Origin: Acidobacteriota bacterium
Lineage (GTDB): Bacteria > Acidobacteriota > Blastocatellia > Chloracidobacteriales > JADJPF01
Reading direction: 5' to 3'
DNA: 64,000 nucleotides
Assembly (NCBI GenBank): GCA_016213785.1
Contig: JACQZQ010000063.1
Coordinates: 1-64,000, forward strand
Shown: piece by piece, positions 9,973 to 18,784 of the stretch
Layout: the number at the start of each line of letters is the position of its first letter
How positions within the stretch are numbered: position 1 is the first letter of the stretch
Notes under the pieces: model-generated
Seen by the model: only the letters and a program-made list of their open reading frames with translations
The model's database searches: none
Told to the model about the DNA's origin: nothing
Made by a program: the position numbers and the translations under genes

Positions 9973-12900
9973 ATGAAGCAAAATAGAGTTGACGAGTTTA
10001 AAGAAATACTCTCCAAAAGAATTTTGGTATTAGATGGTGCAATGGGAACAAGCCTATTTGCTATGAAACTAACAGCCCAAGACTATGGTGGTAGTGAATA
10101 TGAGGGTTGTCCTGAACAGCTTAATTTTACTAAACCATCAGCAATTGAACAAATCCACCGTAGTTATTTAGAAGCTGGTGCAGATATTATTGAAACTAAT
10201 ACCTTTGGAGGAACTTCTGTAGTTTTAGCTGAGTATAATCTCCAAGATAAAGCATATGAAGTCAATTTAGCAGCAGCTAAAATTGCTCGTCGAATTGCAG
10301 ATGAATTTTCGACTAAAGAAAAGCCTCGCTTTGTTGCTGGTTCAATGGGGCCTACAACTAAATCTATTGCTGTTACAGAAAATATTACTTTTGATGAGCT
10401 TTCTAATTCTTACTATGAACAGGCAAATGGCCTTTTAGATGGGGGCGCAGATATTTTACTGGTAGAAACCTCTTTAGATACCTTAAATATGAAAGCTGCC
10501 GGAGTTGCTATTAAGAAAATCTTTAAAGAGCGTGGTGAAGCTTGGCCTCTTATGCTCTCAGCTACAATTGAGCCAATAGGTAGAGCAATGCTTGCTGGAC
10601 AAAAAGCTGATGCGCTTTTTACCTCGCTACATCACTTTAACCCTGTAAGTATTGGTCTTAACTGTGCTACTGGGCCTAGAGATATGACAGATCATATCCG
10701 TACATTAGCAGAGATGGCGGATGTTGCTGTAAGTTGTATTCCTAATGCGGGAATCCCTCAAGAAGGCGTTTTTACAGAAACCCCAGAGATGATGGGTGAT
10801 GTAATGGGCTATTTTATAGAAAAAGGTTGGTTAAATCTAGTTGGTGGGTGTTGTGGAACAACACCTGCACATATTAAACATATAGCTGAGCTTGTAAAAG
10901 GGAAAAAACCTCGCCAGCTTGCTAGATGGCAAGGAACGCAAGTCTCAGGCATTGAGTATCTAAAAATAGAGGAAGAAAACCGTCCTTATCAAGTTGGCGA
11001 AAGAATGAATGTTTTAGGAAGCCGTGCGTTTAAGGAACTAATTGCTAATGGCAAATATGAAGAGGCTTCAGAAATAGGTCGTAATCAAGTAAAAGCTGGT
11101 GCTGCAATTCTAGATGTTTGTCTCCAAGACCCTGACCGTGATGAAATGAGCGATATCTTAGCTGTGCTAAAACACCTAGTAAAAAAAGTTAAAGTCCCTA
11201 TTATGCTTGACTCTACGGATCATAAGGTTTTTGAACAGGCATTAAAGCTAATTCAAGGTAAAGCAATACTTAATTCAATAAACTTAGAAAATGGTGAAGA
11301 GCGTTTTGAACAAGTTTGTCCTATTATTCATAAATATGGCTGTGCTGTTGTAGTAGGTACAATTGATGAAGATCCAAAACAGGGAATGGGTGTAACTGTT
11401 GAACGTAAGTTAGAAATTGCTGAACGCTCCTATAAATTACTCACTGAAAAATATGGACTACTTCCAGATGATATTATTTTTGACCCACTTGTTTTCCCTT
11501 GTGGTACAGGCGATATAAACTATATAGGCTCAGCAGAACAAACTATTAAAGGTATTACAGCTATAAAACAACGATTTCCAAAGACTAAAACTATCTTAGG
11601 TATAAGTAATGTATCTTTTGGTTTACCTACAGCAGGACGTGAGGTTCTAAACTCAGTCTTTCTTTATCACTGTGTTAAAGCAGGGCTTGATTTAGCAATT
11701 GTTAATTCTCAAAAACTAGAACGCTACCCTTCTATTGCTGAGGAACAACGTAAACTTTGCGAAGATTTAATATTTTGGCGAGGCCAAGACCCTGTAGCGG
11801 CTTTTTCTGCCTACTTTAAAGACAAAAAGGCTGTTAAAAAAGTAGTCTTAGAAAACCGTACTGTAGAAGAACGGCTTGCAGACAACATTATCCAAGGCTC
11901 AAAAGAAGGATTAACTGATAATCTAAAAGAAGCTCTAACTAAGTATGAACCTTTAAGTGTAATAAATGGGCCTTTAATGAGTGGAATGAACGAAGTAGGT
12001 AGATTATTTAATAATAATGAGCTAATTGTAGCTGAAGTTTTGCAAAGTGCCGAAGCAATGAAGGCCGCAGTTGCCTTTCTAGAACCGCTAATGCCTAAAA
12101 ATGAAGGTAGCGGTAAGGGTAAAGTAATTCTTGCTACAGTAAAAGGCGATGTTCATGATATTGGTAAAAACTTAGTAGAAATAATTTTATCAAATAATGG
12201 TTATGAGATTATTAATTTAGGGATTAAAGTTACTTCAGATAAGCTAATTGAAGCAGTAAAAGAACATAGACCTCATATTATAGGACTCTCAGGGCTATTA
12301 GTAAAATCTACTTTAGAAATGGTTAATACGGCTCAAGACTTATCAGCCGTAGGAATTGAAATTCCAATTATGGTTGGTGGAGCCGCTTTAACTAAACGTT
12401 TTACTCTAACCCGTATTAAACCAGCCTATCAAGGGCTAGTAGTTTATGCTAAGGATGCTATGACTGGTCTAGATTTAGCTAATAAAATTCAATCTCCTAA
12501 TGGTAGAGAAGAGCTAGAAAAAACTACTCAAGTTGAGGCTGAATCAATTCATACACCAGTAAAGCCTGTAGAGTCCACTCAGGAAAAATTAGTAATTGAC
12601 TGGCAAGTCTCATTAAAACCTGCACCCGATTATATTGAGCATATTGAAGCAAATGCTGAGTTAGAAGAAATTTGGGATCTAGTTAACCCTAAGATGCTTT
12701 ATAACAAGCATTTAGGTTTTCGTGGTAATTTTGCTGAAATGCTTGCATCAGGTGATGAAAAGGCAGTTAAGCTTTTTGACCAAGTTAATGCAATTAAACA
12801 AGAAGTTATAGAAAAAGGTTATTTTAAGCCTCAAAGCATTTATCGTTTTTTTAAGGCTAATTCTGATGGTAATGATTTAATTATTTATGATCAAAATGCT

Positions 12901-13446
12901 AAAGAGCTAACAAGATTTAATTTCCCTCGCCAATCAAGAGGAAATCAGCTTTGTATAAGCGATTTTGTTAAACCCAAAGCTTTAGGAATGGGCGATGTAG
13001 CTTTCTTTGTAACAACTTGTGGTCAAGGTATTCGTGACTTATCAGAAAAATTTAAAACCACTGGTGAATACTTAAAATCTATTGCTTTACAAATATTAGC
13101 AATAGAGAGTGCTGAAGCTTATGCTGAGCTTGTACATAAAAAGATCCGTCGCGCTTGGGGAATTGCTGATGATCCAAGTTTAACAAAAGAAGATATTTTC
13201 CGTGCTGATTATCAAGGTGTAAGGGTTAGTTTTGGTTATCCAGCTTGTCCAAGGCTAGAAGATCAAGCAATACTTTGGGATTTGTTAAAACCTGAGCGTA
13301 TTGGAGTTAGTTTAACCGAAGGGTTTATGATGGAACCTGAAGCTAGCGTTTCAGCGCTAGTTTTCCAACATCCACAAGCGCGTTATTTTGCTGTAACAGC
13401 CGAAGATGTAGCTAGTTTTGAAAGAGCTACTTTTGTTACTCAATAA
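9973..13446 (+). CDS. metH: Cobalamin-dependent methionine synthase
   Basis: 1157 residues with the full MetH modular order. The homocysteine-binding barrel (~1-325) has the zinc cysteines in GLNCATG (~231) and GGCCGTTP (~293-294). The pterin-binding barrel spans ~340-600. The cobalamin cap and domain follow, with the cobalt-ligand His728 in GDVHDIGKN. The AdoMet-binding reactivation domain (~890-1157) contains RAWGIADDP and VSFGYPACPRLEDQ. The enzyme transfers the methyl group of 5-methyltetrahydrofolate to homocysteine in the cytoplasm. Length is slightly below the ~1220 residues of E. coli MetH. No B12 or SAM riboswitch is apparent in the 190-bp leader. A second homocysteine methyltransferase begins at 63149. 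Confidence 0.97.
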   Translation: MKQNRVDEFKEILSKRILVLDGAMGTSLFAMKLTAQDYGGSEYEGCPEQLNFTKPSAIEQIHRSYLEAGADIIETNTFGGTSVVLAEYNLQDKAYEVNLAAAKIARRIADEFSTKEKPRFVAGSMGPTTKSIAVTENITFDELSNSYYEQANGLLDGGADILLVETSLDTLNMKAAGVAIKKIFKERGEAWPLMLSATIEPIGRAMLAGQKADALFTSLHHFNPVSIGLNCATGPRDMTDHIRTLAEMADVAVSCIPNAGIPQEGVFTETPEMMGDVMGYFIEKGWLNLVGGCCGTTPAHIKHIAELVKGKKPRQLARWQGTQVSGIEYLKIEEENRPYQVGERMNVLGSRAFKELIANGKYEEASEIGRNQVKAGAAILDVCLQDPDRDEMSDILAVLKHLVKKVKVPIMLDSTDHKVFEQALKLIQGKAILNSINLENGEERFEQVCPIIHKYGCAVVVGTIDEDPKQGMGVTVERKLEIAERSYKLLTEKYGLLPDDIIFDPLVFPCGTGDINYIGSAEQTIKGITAIKQRFPKTKTILGISNVSFGLPTAGREVLNSVFLYHCVKAGLDLAIVNSQKLERYPSIAEEQRKLCEDLIFWRGQDPVAAFSAYFKDKKAVKKVVLENRTVEERLADNIIQGSKEGLTDNLKEALTKYEPLSVINGPLMSGMNEVGRLFNNNELIVAEVLQSAEAMKAAVAFLEPLMPKNEGSGKGKVILATVKGDVHDIGKNLVEIILSNNGYEIINLGIKVTSDKLIEAVKEHRPHIIGLSGLLVKSTLEMVNTAQDLSAVGIEIPIMVGGAALTKRFTLTRIKPAYQGLVVYAKDAMTGLDLANKIQSPNGREELEKTTQVEAESIHTPVKPVESTQEKLVIDWQVSLKPAPDYIEHIEANAELEEIWDLVNPKMLYNKHLGFRGNFAEMLASGDEKAVKLFDQVNAIKQEVIEKGYFKPQSIYRFFKANSDGNDLIIYDQNAKELTRFNFPRQSRGNQLCISDFVKPKALGMGDVAFFVTTCGQGIRDLSEKFKTTGEYLKSIALQILAIESAEAYAELVHKKIRRAWGIADDPSLTKEDIFRADYQGVRVSFGYPACPRLEDQAILWDLLKPERIGVSLTEGFMMEPEASVSALVFQHPQARYFAVTAEDVASFERATFVTQ

Positions 13447-13477
13447 AGATTTATTATCTTAAATTCTATTTATTTTT

Positions 13478-13495
13478 GAGCATTTATGCTCTTTT
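13478..13495 (+). terminator. Short hairpin after metH
   Basis: GAGCA, a TTTA loop, TGCTC, then TTTT. A small 5-bp stem located 32 bp after the metH stop. Probably a weak intrinsic terminator between metH and the S46 peptidase gene. Confidence 0.45.
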
Positions 13496-13531
13496 CAATT
13501 TTCCCTGATGGGGCTTTTTATAGGTGTGTTT

Positions 13532-15613
13532 ATGAAAACTCAAATCTTTCAAAAAATCTTTGCTATTATGTTATTTTTTGCTTTTACAGCTAGCTCTATG
13601 CTAATTGCTAGGGCTGATGAAGGGATGTGGATTTTTGGTAATCCCCCGCTTAAACAATTAAAAGAAAAATATAATTTTTCTCCTGATCAAGCTTGGCTTG
13701 ACCATGCAAGACTTGCAGCAGTGCGCTTTCCTAGTGGCTCAGGCTCTTTTGTTTCTGCTAATGGGCTGGTATTAACTAATCATCATATTGTGAGATCAAC
13801 ACTTGCTAAACTTTCCTCATCTGAGCGAAATCTCTTAAAAACAGGTTTTTATGCCTCAAACTTTAATGATGAGCTAAAATGTCCAGATGTAGAATTAAAT
13901 GTCTTAGTGCACCTAGAAAATATTACAGATAGACTTCAAGCCGCAACCCAAGGAAAGGATGCTAAAGCCGCTGAAGAACAGCGTAAAGTAGAAATTGCTA
14001 AGATAGAAAAAGAGTCTTTAGAAAAAACTGGGCTTAAATCTACAGTAGTCTCTTTTTATGAAGGTGGCGAATATTGGCTTTATCGTTATAAAAAATATAC
14101 TGATATAAGAATGGTTTTTGCGCCTGAAGCCCAAGCAGCCGAATTTGGCGGTGATTATGATAATTTTACCTATCCTCGTTATGCACTAGATTTTGCCCTT
14201 GTTAGAGCTTATGAAAATGATAAACCTGCAAAAGTAGAGCATTACTTTAAATGGAGCACTAAAGGAGCAGAAGAAAATGAGCTAATTTTTGTAATTGGTA
14301 ATCCAGGCTCTACAGATCGCTTACGTACAATAAGTCAAATTGAATACCAAAGAGATGTATCTAACCCTACTGCATTAAAGAGCTTAACCCGCCAAAGAGA
14401 TCTCTTAGTTAAGTATTCTGCTTTAGGTGCAGAACAAGAGCGTCGTGCATCAGATACAATTTCAGGTCTTAATAACACTCTTAAACGCTTAAATGGGCAA
14501 CAAGAAGGCTTGCTTACAGCAAAATTAATGCAACAAAAAGTACAAGAAGAAGATGATTTACGCCAAAAAGTAGCAGCAAATTCTGAACTCCAAAAAGCTT
14601 ATGGTGGGGCTTGGAATGAAATGAATCAAGCCTACTCTAATTTTGTTAGTGTAAGTAAACGAGTCTCTTATTCTAGCCTTTCATCTTCGCAACTAGCTAG
14701 ACTAGCCTTAAGTATTACTCAATATGTTATTGAAACTAAAAAACCTAATGGAGAGCGTTTACCTGCTTATAGGGACTCTAATCTTGAGTCACTTAGATTT
14801 CAGCTTCTATCCCCTGCTCCTATTTATACAGATCTGGAAGAGGTGTTACTAGCTGATAGACTACAAGAAATATTAGAAGAGCTTGGATATGCTGATCCTT
14901 TTGTTAAAGCCACCTTAAATGGCCGTTCATCTAAAGAAGCAGCTAAAGAATTTATTTCTGGAACTAAATTAGCTGATGTAAATTTCCGTAAAGCTTTATT
15001 AGAAGGCGATCTAGCAAATCTAGAAAAGAGCGCAGATCCTCTTGTTCAAATAGCATTAAAAATAGATCCTATAATTCGAGAACTAGATAAATTTTCACGA
15101 GAAAATTTTGATGCTTTAAGAGTCTCAGCAGGTGAAAAAGTAGCTAAAGCCCGTTTTGCTGTCTATGGTCGTTCAATTGCACCTGATGCTAACTTTACCC
15201 TACGTTTTAGCTATGGACAAGTAAAAGGCTATGAAGTAGGAACAACTCTAGTTCCTTATAAAACAACCTATGCAGGTCTTTATGATCGTGCATCTAGCTT
15301 TGATAATAAGTTTCCTTTTGAACTCTCACCTAAACTAGCAGCCAATAAATCAGCCGTTGACCAAAATGTTCCAATGAACTTTGTTTATACCGCCGACACA
15401 ATTGGAGGAAATTCTGGAAGCCCTGTAATTAATCGTCAAGGTGAAATTGTAGGAGTAAACTTTGATAGTAATGCTCATCGTTTTGTTTCACGCTATGTTT
15501 ATACAGAAGAGCGTGGTAGAGCAATGGCAGTTCATAGCGCTGGAATGCTAGAAGCATTACGTAAAATTTATAATGCTGGCGGCTTGGCTGATGAATTAGA
15601 AGGTAGAAAATAA
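13532..15613 (+). CDS. S46-family serine dipeptidyl-peptidase
   Basis: Start placed at the ATG at 13532 (AGGTG upstream) rather than the in-frame ATG at 13508, giving 693 residues. The N-terminus is a clear signal peptide, so the enzyme acts in the periplasm or outside. Family S46 (DPP7/DPP11) removes dipeptides from peptide N-termini. The catalytic triad is visible: His in TNHHIV (84/85), Asp220 in the segment after FGGDYDNFTYPRY, and Ser628 in GGNSGSPV. The usual NHHCG motif is NHHIV here. A helical middle domain (~250-550) matches the family layout. Substrate preference cannot be read from sequence alone. A strong terminator follows at once. Confidence 0.92.
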   Translation: MKTQIFQKIFAIMLFFAFTASSMLIARADEGMWIFGNPPLKQLKEKYNFSPDQAWLDHARLAAVRFPSGSGSFVSANGLVLTNHHIVRSTLAKLSSSERNLLKTGFYASNFNDELKCPDVELNVLVHLENITDRLQAATQGKDAKAAEEQRKVEIAKIEKESLEKTGLKSTVVSFYEGGEYWLYRYKKYTDIRMVFAPEAQAAEFGGDYDNFTYPRYALDFALVRAYENDKPAKVEHYFKWSTKGAEENELIFVIGNPGSTDRLRTISQIEYQRDVSNPTALKSLTRQRDLLVKYSALGAEQERRASDTISGLNNTLKRLNGQQEGLLTAKLMQQKVQEEDDLRQKVAANSELQKAYGGAWNEMNQAYSNFVSVSKRVSYSSLSSSQLARLALSITQYVIETKKPNGERLPAYRDSNLESLRFQLLSPAPIYTDLEEVLLADRLQEILEELGYADPFVKATLNGRSSKEAAKEFISGTKLADVNFRKALLEGDLANLEKSADPLVQIALKIDPIIRELDKFSRENFDALRVSAGEKVAKARFAVYGRSIAPDANFTLRFSYGQVKGYEVGTTLVPYKTTYAGLYDRASSFDNKFPFELSPKLAANKSAVDQNVPMNFVYTADTIGGNSGSPVINRQGEIVGVNFDSNAHRFVSRYVYTEERGRAMAVHSAGMLEALRKIYNAGGLADELEGRK

Positions 15614-15620
15614 ACTAGCA

Positions 15621-15655
15621 AAAATGGGCTAGTTACTATGCTAGCCCATTTTTTT
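15621..15655 (+). terminator. Rho-independent terminator of the S46 gene
   Basis: A perfect 12-bp stem, AAAATGGGCTAG with CTAGCCCATTTT, loop TTACTATG, followed by a T run. It begins 8 bp after the peptidase stop codon. This terminator is duplicated near 16957 (see the direct repeat). Confidence 0.9.
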
Positions 15656-15687
15656 ACAAATGTTTAGACATAACCATTTTACCAAAA
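15622..15687 (+). repeat. 66-bp direct repeat, copy 1
   Basis: The terminator plus the following ACAAATGTTTAGACATAACC segment and ACCAAAA recurs at 16957-17022 with a single mismatch (G to A in the second stem arm). The copies are 1335 bp apart and bracket the RelE remnant, the Uma2 gene and the attC-like sites. Confidence 0.92.
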
Positions 15688-15736
15688 GAAATATCCATCA
15701 ATAATCTTTTCTATAAAAATTTACTCTATCTACTAG

Positions 15737-16208
15737 TTCGACGGCTTACGGTATATTACTTATCATAATAAAAAGTTATTCATCAATTTCGTTAGCGTCA
15801 TCCTTTTTATCATGGTAGGCATCACGAAAATGCAAAACATTTACAGTATCATCACCTACAAGAAAAAGAACTCTGTATCGCTGAAAAATAATCTGCCTAA
15901 TCTCAATGTTAAATTCTTCACTTTCAGGTGCTAAAGGATGACGATTAGGAAAAGTTTCAAGTTTAGCTATTGCTTCCATTAATGTGTTAAACCATTTTTA
16001 GCTTGCCTACTCTTGTTAGCTTCATACTTTATCCTTACATTAAATTTAATCTGAATTTGATGTTATCAGCAAAATTATTTTTTGCAAAACCTTTGTTTTT
16101 AGTTAGACTTATCTAAATCTAAGTAAAAATTAAAAGTATCAAAAACAGCCATTTTGAGAAAATTTTGCTTCTATTAGCCGTCGAACAAACGTTGCAGCGG
16201 ACTTGGGG
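15737..16208 (+). mobile_element. Integron-type gene cassette 1 (decayed RelE)
   Basis: The segment starts at G^TTCGACGGCT (G at 15736) and ends with AGCCGTCGAAC (16176-16186) plus an attC-like tail to the next G^TT at 16208. The first 11 bases are a perfect reverse complement of the R'' element at the other end. That is expected if the two ends were joined as one attC palindrome in a circular cassette. Its only recognisable gene, a RelE/ParE toxin remnant, lies antisense. No integrase is present in the window. Confidence 0.6.
15776..16062 (-). pseudogene. RelE/ParE-family toxin remnant, frameshifted
   Basis: The 67 residues from 15979 match the C-terminal two-thirds of a RelE/ParE toxin: EAIAKLETFPNRHPLA, then EIRQIIFQRYRVLFLV and VNVLHFR. 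Upstream, in another frame, IKFNVRIKYEANKSRQAK reads as the missing N-terminal part. It joins at a run of five A near 15997 where one added base would restore the frame. No start codon remains at the expected place near 16062 and no antitoxin gene is adjacent. It is best read as an inactivated toxin carried by a cassette. If the frameshift were a sequencing error, a short intact toxin could still exist. Confidence 0.65.
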
Positions 16209-16213
16209 TTCGA
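16176..16213 (+). repeat. attC-like site A (short)
   Basis: R''-like TCGAAC (16181-16186), then AAACGTTGCAGCGGAC (L''-like), then R'-like GTTCGA (16208-16213), the exact complement of TCGAAC. It lacks the long central hairpin seen in site B. It lies between the RelE remnant and the Uma2 gene. Confidence 0.55.
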
Positions 16214-16287
16214 TTGCTGAAAGAGGTGCGCACTAAAGGAGGTGAAAAATAAAGGAGAAAGAGGTATATTAAAGAAGGAGGTATAAA

Positions 16288-16836
16288 ATGATGAGTATAA
16301 GAATTGAAGAAGTAAAAGACGAACTTTATAGGGTTAAAGAAAAAGCAGAAATAGTAAAAGGAGAAATAGTAAAAATGTCACCAACAGGAGGAAAACCTGG
16401 TCGTGCAGGAGGGAAGATTTATACTAGCTTGGATAGATATGAACAAGAAACAGGTAGAGGATATGCTTTTCCAGATAATGTTGGTTTTATAGTTAATTTA
16501 CCTAATAGAGATAGTTTTAGCCCAGACGCAGCATTTTATACTGGTACTTCTATCACAGAAGATTTTTTAGAAGGAGCACCTATTTTTGCTGTTGAAGTAA
16601 GAAGCAAAATTGATTATGGTGATAAAGCTGATCAAAAAATATTAGAAAAAATCTTAGACTACTTTGCTGCTGGTACTTTAGTTGTTTGGGATGTTGATGT
16701 CATCAAATCTGAAACTATCAAAGTTTATCGTTCTACTAATCCCCTTAATCCTACTATTTATCATCGTGGCGAGTTGGCTGAAGCAGAACCCGCTTTACCT
16801 GGTTGGTCTTTTTCTCTTGATTCTCTCTTTCGATAA
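16288..16836 (+). CDS. Uma2-family (DUF820) PD-(D/E)XK nuclease-like protein
   Basis: 182 residues, start ATG at 16288 preceded by an excellent AAGGAGG. The Uma2 pattern is present: GGKPGRAGGKI, then NRDSFSPDAAFY with the metal-binding Asp80, FAVEVRSK with Glu103, then a conserved Lys/Gln helix and LVVWDVD. Uma2 proteins are predicted restriction-like endonucleases, often multicopy in cyanobacteria and related phyla; their cellular role is unsettled. The gene occupies its own small cassette between attC-like sites A and B in the same orientation, so horizontal gain is likely. Family assignment is firm; activity is not shown. Confidence 0.88.
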   Translation: MMSIRIEEVKDELYRVKEKAEIVKGEIVKMSPTGGKPGRAGGKIYTSLDRYEQETGRGYAFPDNVGFIVNLPNRDSFSPDAAFYTGTSITEDFLEGAPIFAVEVRSKIDYGDKADQKILEKILDYFAAGTLVVWDVDVIKSETIKVYRSTNPLNPTIYHRGELAEAEPALPGWSFSLDSLFR

Positions 16837-16847
16837 TCTAACAGTAG

Positions 16848-16933
16848 GCAACCAAACAAATGTTGCAGCAGACTCGGATTGTCGGCTCGCTAACGCTCGC
16901 CGAACTTTCCTCGCCACTGAACTTTTGGTTCGG
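16848..16933 (+). repeat. attC-like site B (full length)
   Basis: The site begins GCAACCAAAC (R''-like), continues with AAATGTTGCAGCAGAC (L''), a central hairpin around GGCTCGCTAACGCTCGCC, then CACTGAAC (L') and GGTTCGG (R'). GTTGCAG pairs with CTGAAC leaving one unpaired G, like the extra-helical base of integron attC sites. It directly follows the Uma2 stop codon, as expected for a cassette. R''/R' pairing has a mismatch. Confidence 0.6.
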
Positions 16934-16956
16934 TGCAATGATAATTTATTTGAACC

Positions 16957-17022
16957 AAATGGGCTAGTTACTATGCTAACCCATTTTTTTACAAATGTTT
17001 AGACATAACCATTTTACCAAAA
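16957..17022. repeat. 66-bp direct repeat, copy 2, with terminator
   Basis: A second copy of the S46 terminator segment, differing from copy 1 at one base in the second stem arm (CTAACCC instead of CTAGCCC). It now lies between the end of cassette 2 and the convergent stop codon of the secreted protein at 17034, and may act as terminator for either strand. Confidence 0.9.
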
Positions 17023-17033
17023 AAGTAACACTT

Positions 17034-17717
17034 TTAATCTACACATTTAAGTCGAACAAAACGAGTTCTTTCATTACAATAAAAAGATTTAATTCCACCA
17101 TACCCCCGACATGTAGCTATAGCATTATCACCCGCGACTTCACAAAAGGATCTGTTTTTTATATAAACATAGCGTGCAATTATCGGTTCTCCATTTATCA
17201 AATTCGGTATTAGATTACGATCAATAACCAATCCAGTTATTTGTGAAGATGTTGCTTGTTGAGAAGTAACACCATGTTTTTTTTCTACTGGCGCTTTTGT
17301 ACTAACTTCAACATAATCAATTACCATTGCGTAGCGATGAGAGCCATCTAAAAATATCCTGTCATCTATCTCTAGAAAAATAGAATTCCCCCCTTGTGGA
17401 TTTACTTCCCAAGCAGCAAATCCAAACGGACGATTATCTGCATCTATAGTAAACAAAGTAGCCACAAATGATTTAACCACTGTTCCATAAGTATTATTGT
17501 CATAATTTATATTAATCCCAACTCGTTCATCAGAAACAAGTTCAGCTTGAACAAGAGTAAGCGGCATATTTTGGGCATTATAGCAAGGTATTTGTATAGA
17601 CGTTGATTGTATTAAAGAGTTCTTTAATAGATTTGTGGTATTTGGTCTAATATTAGCGGAAGAAATATCAGCTAAGATAATAATCGCAAGACAAACTATA
17701 ATAAAAATCTTTTTCAT
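17034..17717 (-). CDS. Secreted protein of unknown function
   Basis: 227 residues. A classic signal peptide (MKKIFIIVCLAIIILADISSA) shows export. The mature part is mainly predicted beta strand, with one Cys near the N-terminus and a cluster of four Cys near the C-terminus (RSFCEVAGD, ATCRGYGG, FYCNERTR and the final KCVD) that could form disulfides. I recognise no domain. It is separated from the next genes by ~115 bp with no partner. Its stop lies 11 bp from the duplicated terminator. Confidence 0.7.
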   Translation of the reverse strand: MKKIFIIVCLAIIILADISSANIRPNTTNLLKNSLIQSTSIQIPCYNAQNMPLTLVQAELVSDERVGININYDNNTYGTVVKSFVATLFTIDADNRPFGFAAWEVNPQGGNSIFLEIDDRIFLDGSHRYAMVIDYVEVSTKAPVEKKHGVTSQQATSSQITGLVIDRNLIPNLINGEPIIARYVYIKNRSFCEVAGDNAIATCRGYGGIKSFYCNERTRFVRLKCVD

Positions 17718-17834
17718 TTTTGAGAACCTCTTTTAAGATCTATTGCAAAAAATTATTTTTGTTTTAATTCTTTAATAAGTAAGTGAGAGGTTTTCTAAAA
17801 TGTATCGATTAAATTTGCAACTTACTTGGATTTT

Positions 17835-18269
17835 TTAAAATAAAGAAAGTTGCTCCCCTAATTTATCCTGCGAAGATTTAGAGTTTTGTTTACCATAAAG
17901 ATGCTCTATCTCTAACTTAAAGAAATCACATAAGATAGAAGCAACTTGATTACGATGGCATTTTTCATGGTTATAGCAAGCGCATAGTAATATTACTGGT
18001 CGAACCTTTATAATAGGCTCTATTTTTAGAATGCCTCCTTGAGGGTTAGCGACTTTAATCGAACCTATTTTATAATTTTCATTTCCAAACTCTTTTATAT
18101 GCAAATATTTATCAGCAAAAAGCTGTTTAAGATTTGTTTGTATCCAACGATAATCTTTACTATAAGGGTTTATTCTTATATCTACTAGTTTTGCTTCAAG
18201 AGAATTTACTAGGTTAATTAATTCCTCTGGCGTTGTACTAGTATATCCTATTGTATATATTTTACTCAT
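17835..18269 (-). CDS. DUF488-family protein
   Basis: 144 residues with the DUF488 signature: IYTIGYTSTTPEELINLV at the start, VDIRINPYSKDY in the middle, and VILLCACYNHEKCHRN near the end with its Cys/His pairs. The function of DUF488 is not established; it often sits near DNA-repair or stress genes. The start lies 9 bp after the NUDIX stop, so it is probably the last gene of the kinase-PhzF-NUDIX-DUF488 run. Confidence 0.85.
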   Translation of the reverse strand: MSKIYTIGYTSTTPEELINLVNSLEAKLVDIRINPYSKDYRWIQTNLKQLFADKYLHIKEFGNENYKIGSIKVANPQGGILKIEPIIKVRPVILLCACYNHEKCHRNQVASILCDFFKLEIEHLYGKQNSKSSQDKLGEQLSLF

Positions 18270-18278
18270 ATAATTTTA

Positions 18279-18764
18279 TTATCTACGATAAACAACATGT
18301 TCTATTGACTTAGGTAAGTCTTGGATAGATGTTTGTAAAAAAGCAGGAAAAAGCGGTAGACTAGATAAAATATCGGGTTCATTTTTAACCCATTTAAATA
18401 TTAGCTTTGTGCCTTCGTCCTCAGCTAGAAAAGGGCCTGGTTCAAGAACATATTTAGAATTACTAGGTAGTTCTATTAGAAAATAAAGAGCAACCTCATG
18501 ATAATCCATATCTACATAAGTGAAAAAATTCTCAACAAACCAAAGTAGCCGACTTATTTTTATATCAATATTAAGTTCTTCTTTAAATTCACGTTTAAGT
18601 GTTTGTTCAGCAGTTTCCCCTATTTCCGCTCTACCACCAGGAAAAGTCCAAAAATTATCAAATTCTGCCTTATGTATAAACACTGAGCCATTATTTATTG
18701 CAATTCCTACAACTCTATAATTAAAACGCTTATTACCTTGGTCTATTCTAATCATTTGTCTCAT
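18279..18764 (-). CDS. NUDIX hydrolase
   Basis: 161 residues. The Nudix box is at about residues 44-66: GRAEIGE, seven residues, then REFKEELNI. It matches GX5EX7REUXEEXGU except that the last Gly is Asn. Such enzymes cleave nucleoside diphosphates linked to another group (oxidised nucleotides, ADP-ribose and similar); the substrate cannot be told from sequence. It lies 20 bp after phzF and 9 bp before the DUF488 gene, in one apparent transcript. Confidence 0.9.
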   Translation of the reverse strand: MRQMIRIDQGNKRFNYRVVGIAINNGSVFIHKAEFDNFWTFPGGRAEIGETAEQTLKREFKEELNIDIKISRLLWFVENFFTYVDMDYHEVALYFLIELPSNSKYVLEPGPFLAEDEGTKLIFKWVKNEPDILSSLPLFPAFLQTSIQDLPKSIEHVVYRR

Positions 18765-18784
18765 GTGTTTAATAACTTCCCTAT

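Noticed and set aside
16682-17213. Plus-strand open frames across the end of Uma2, attC-like site B and the secreted protein gene.
   Set aside because: They overlap better-supported genes in other frames and run through a non-coding repeat and terminator.
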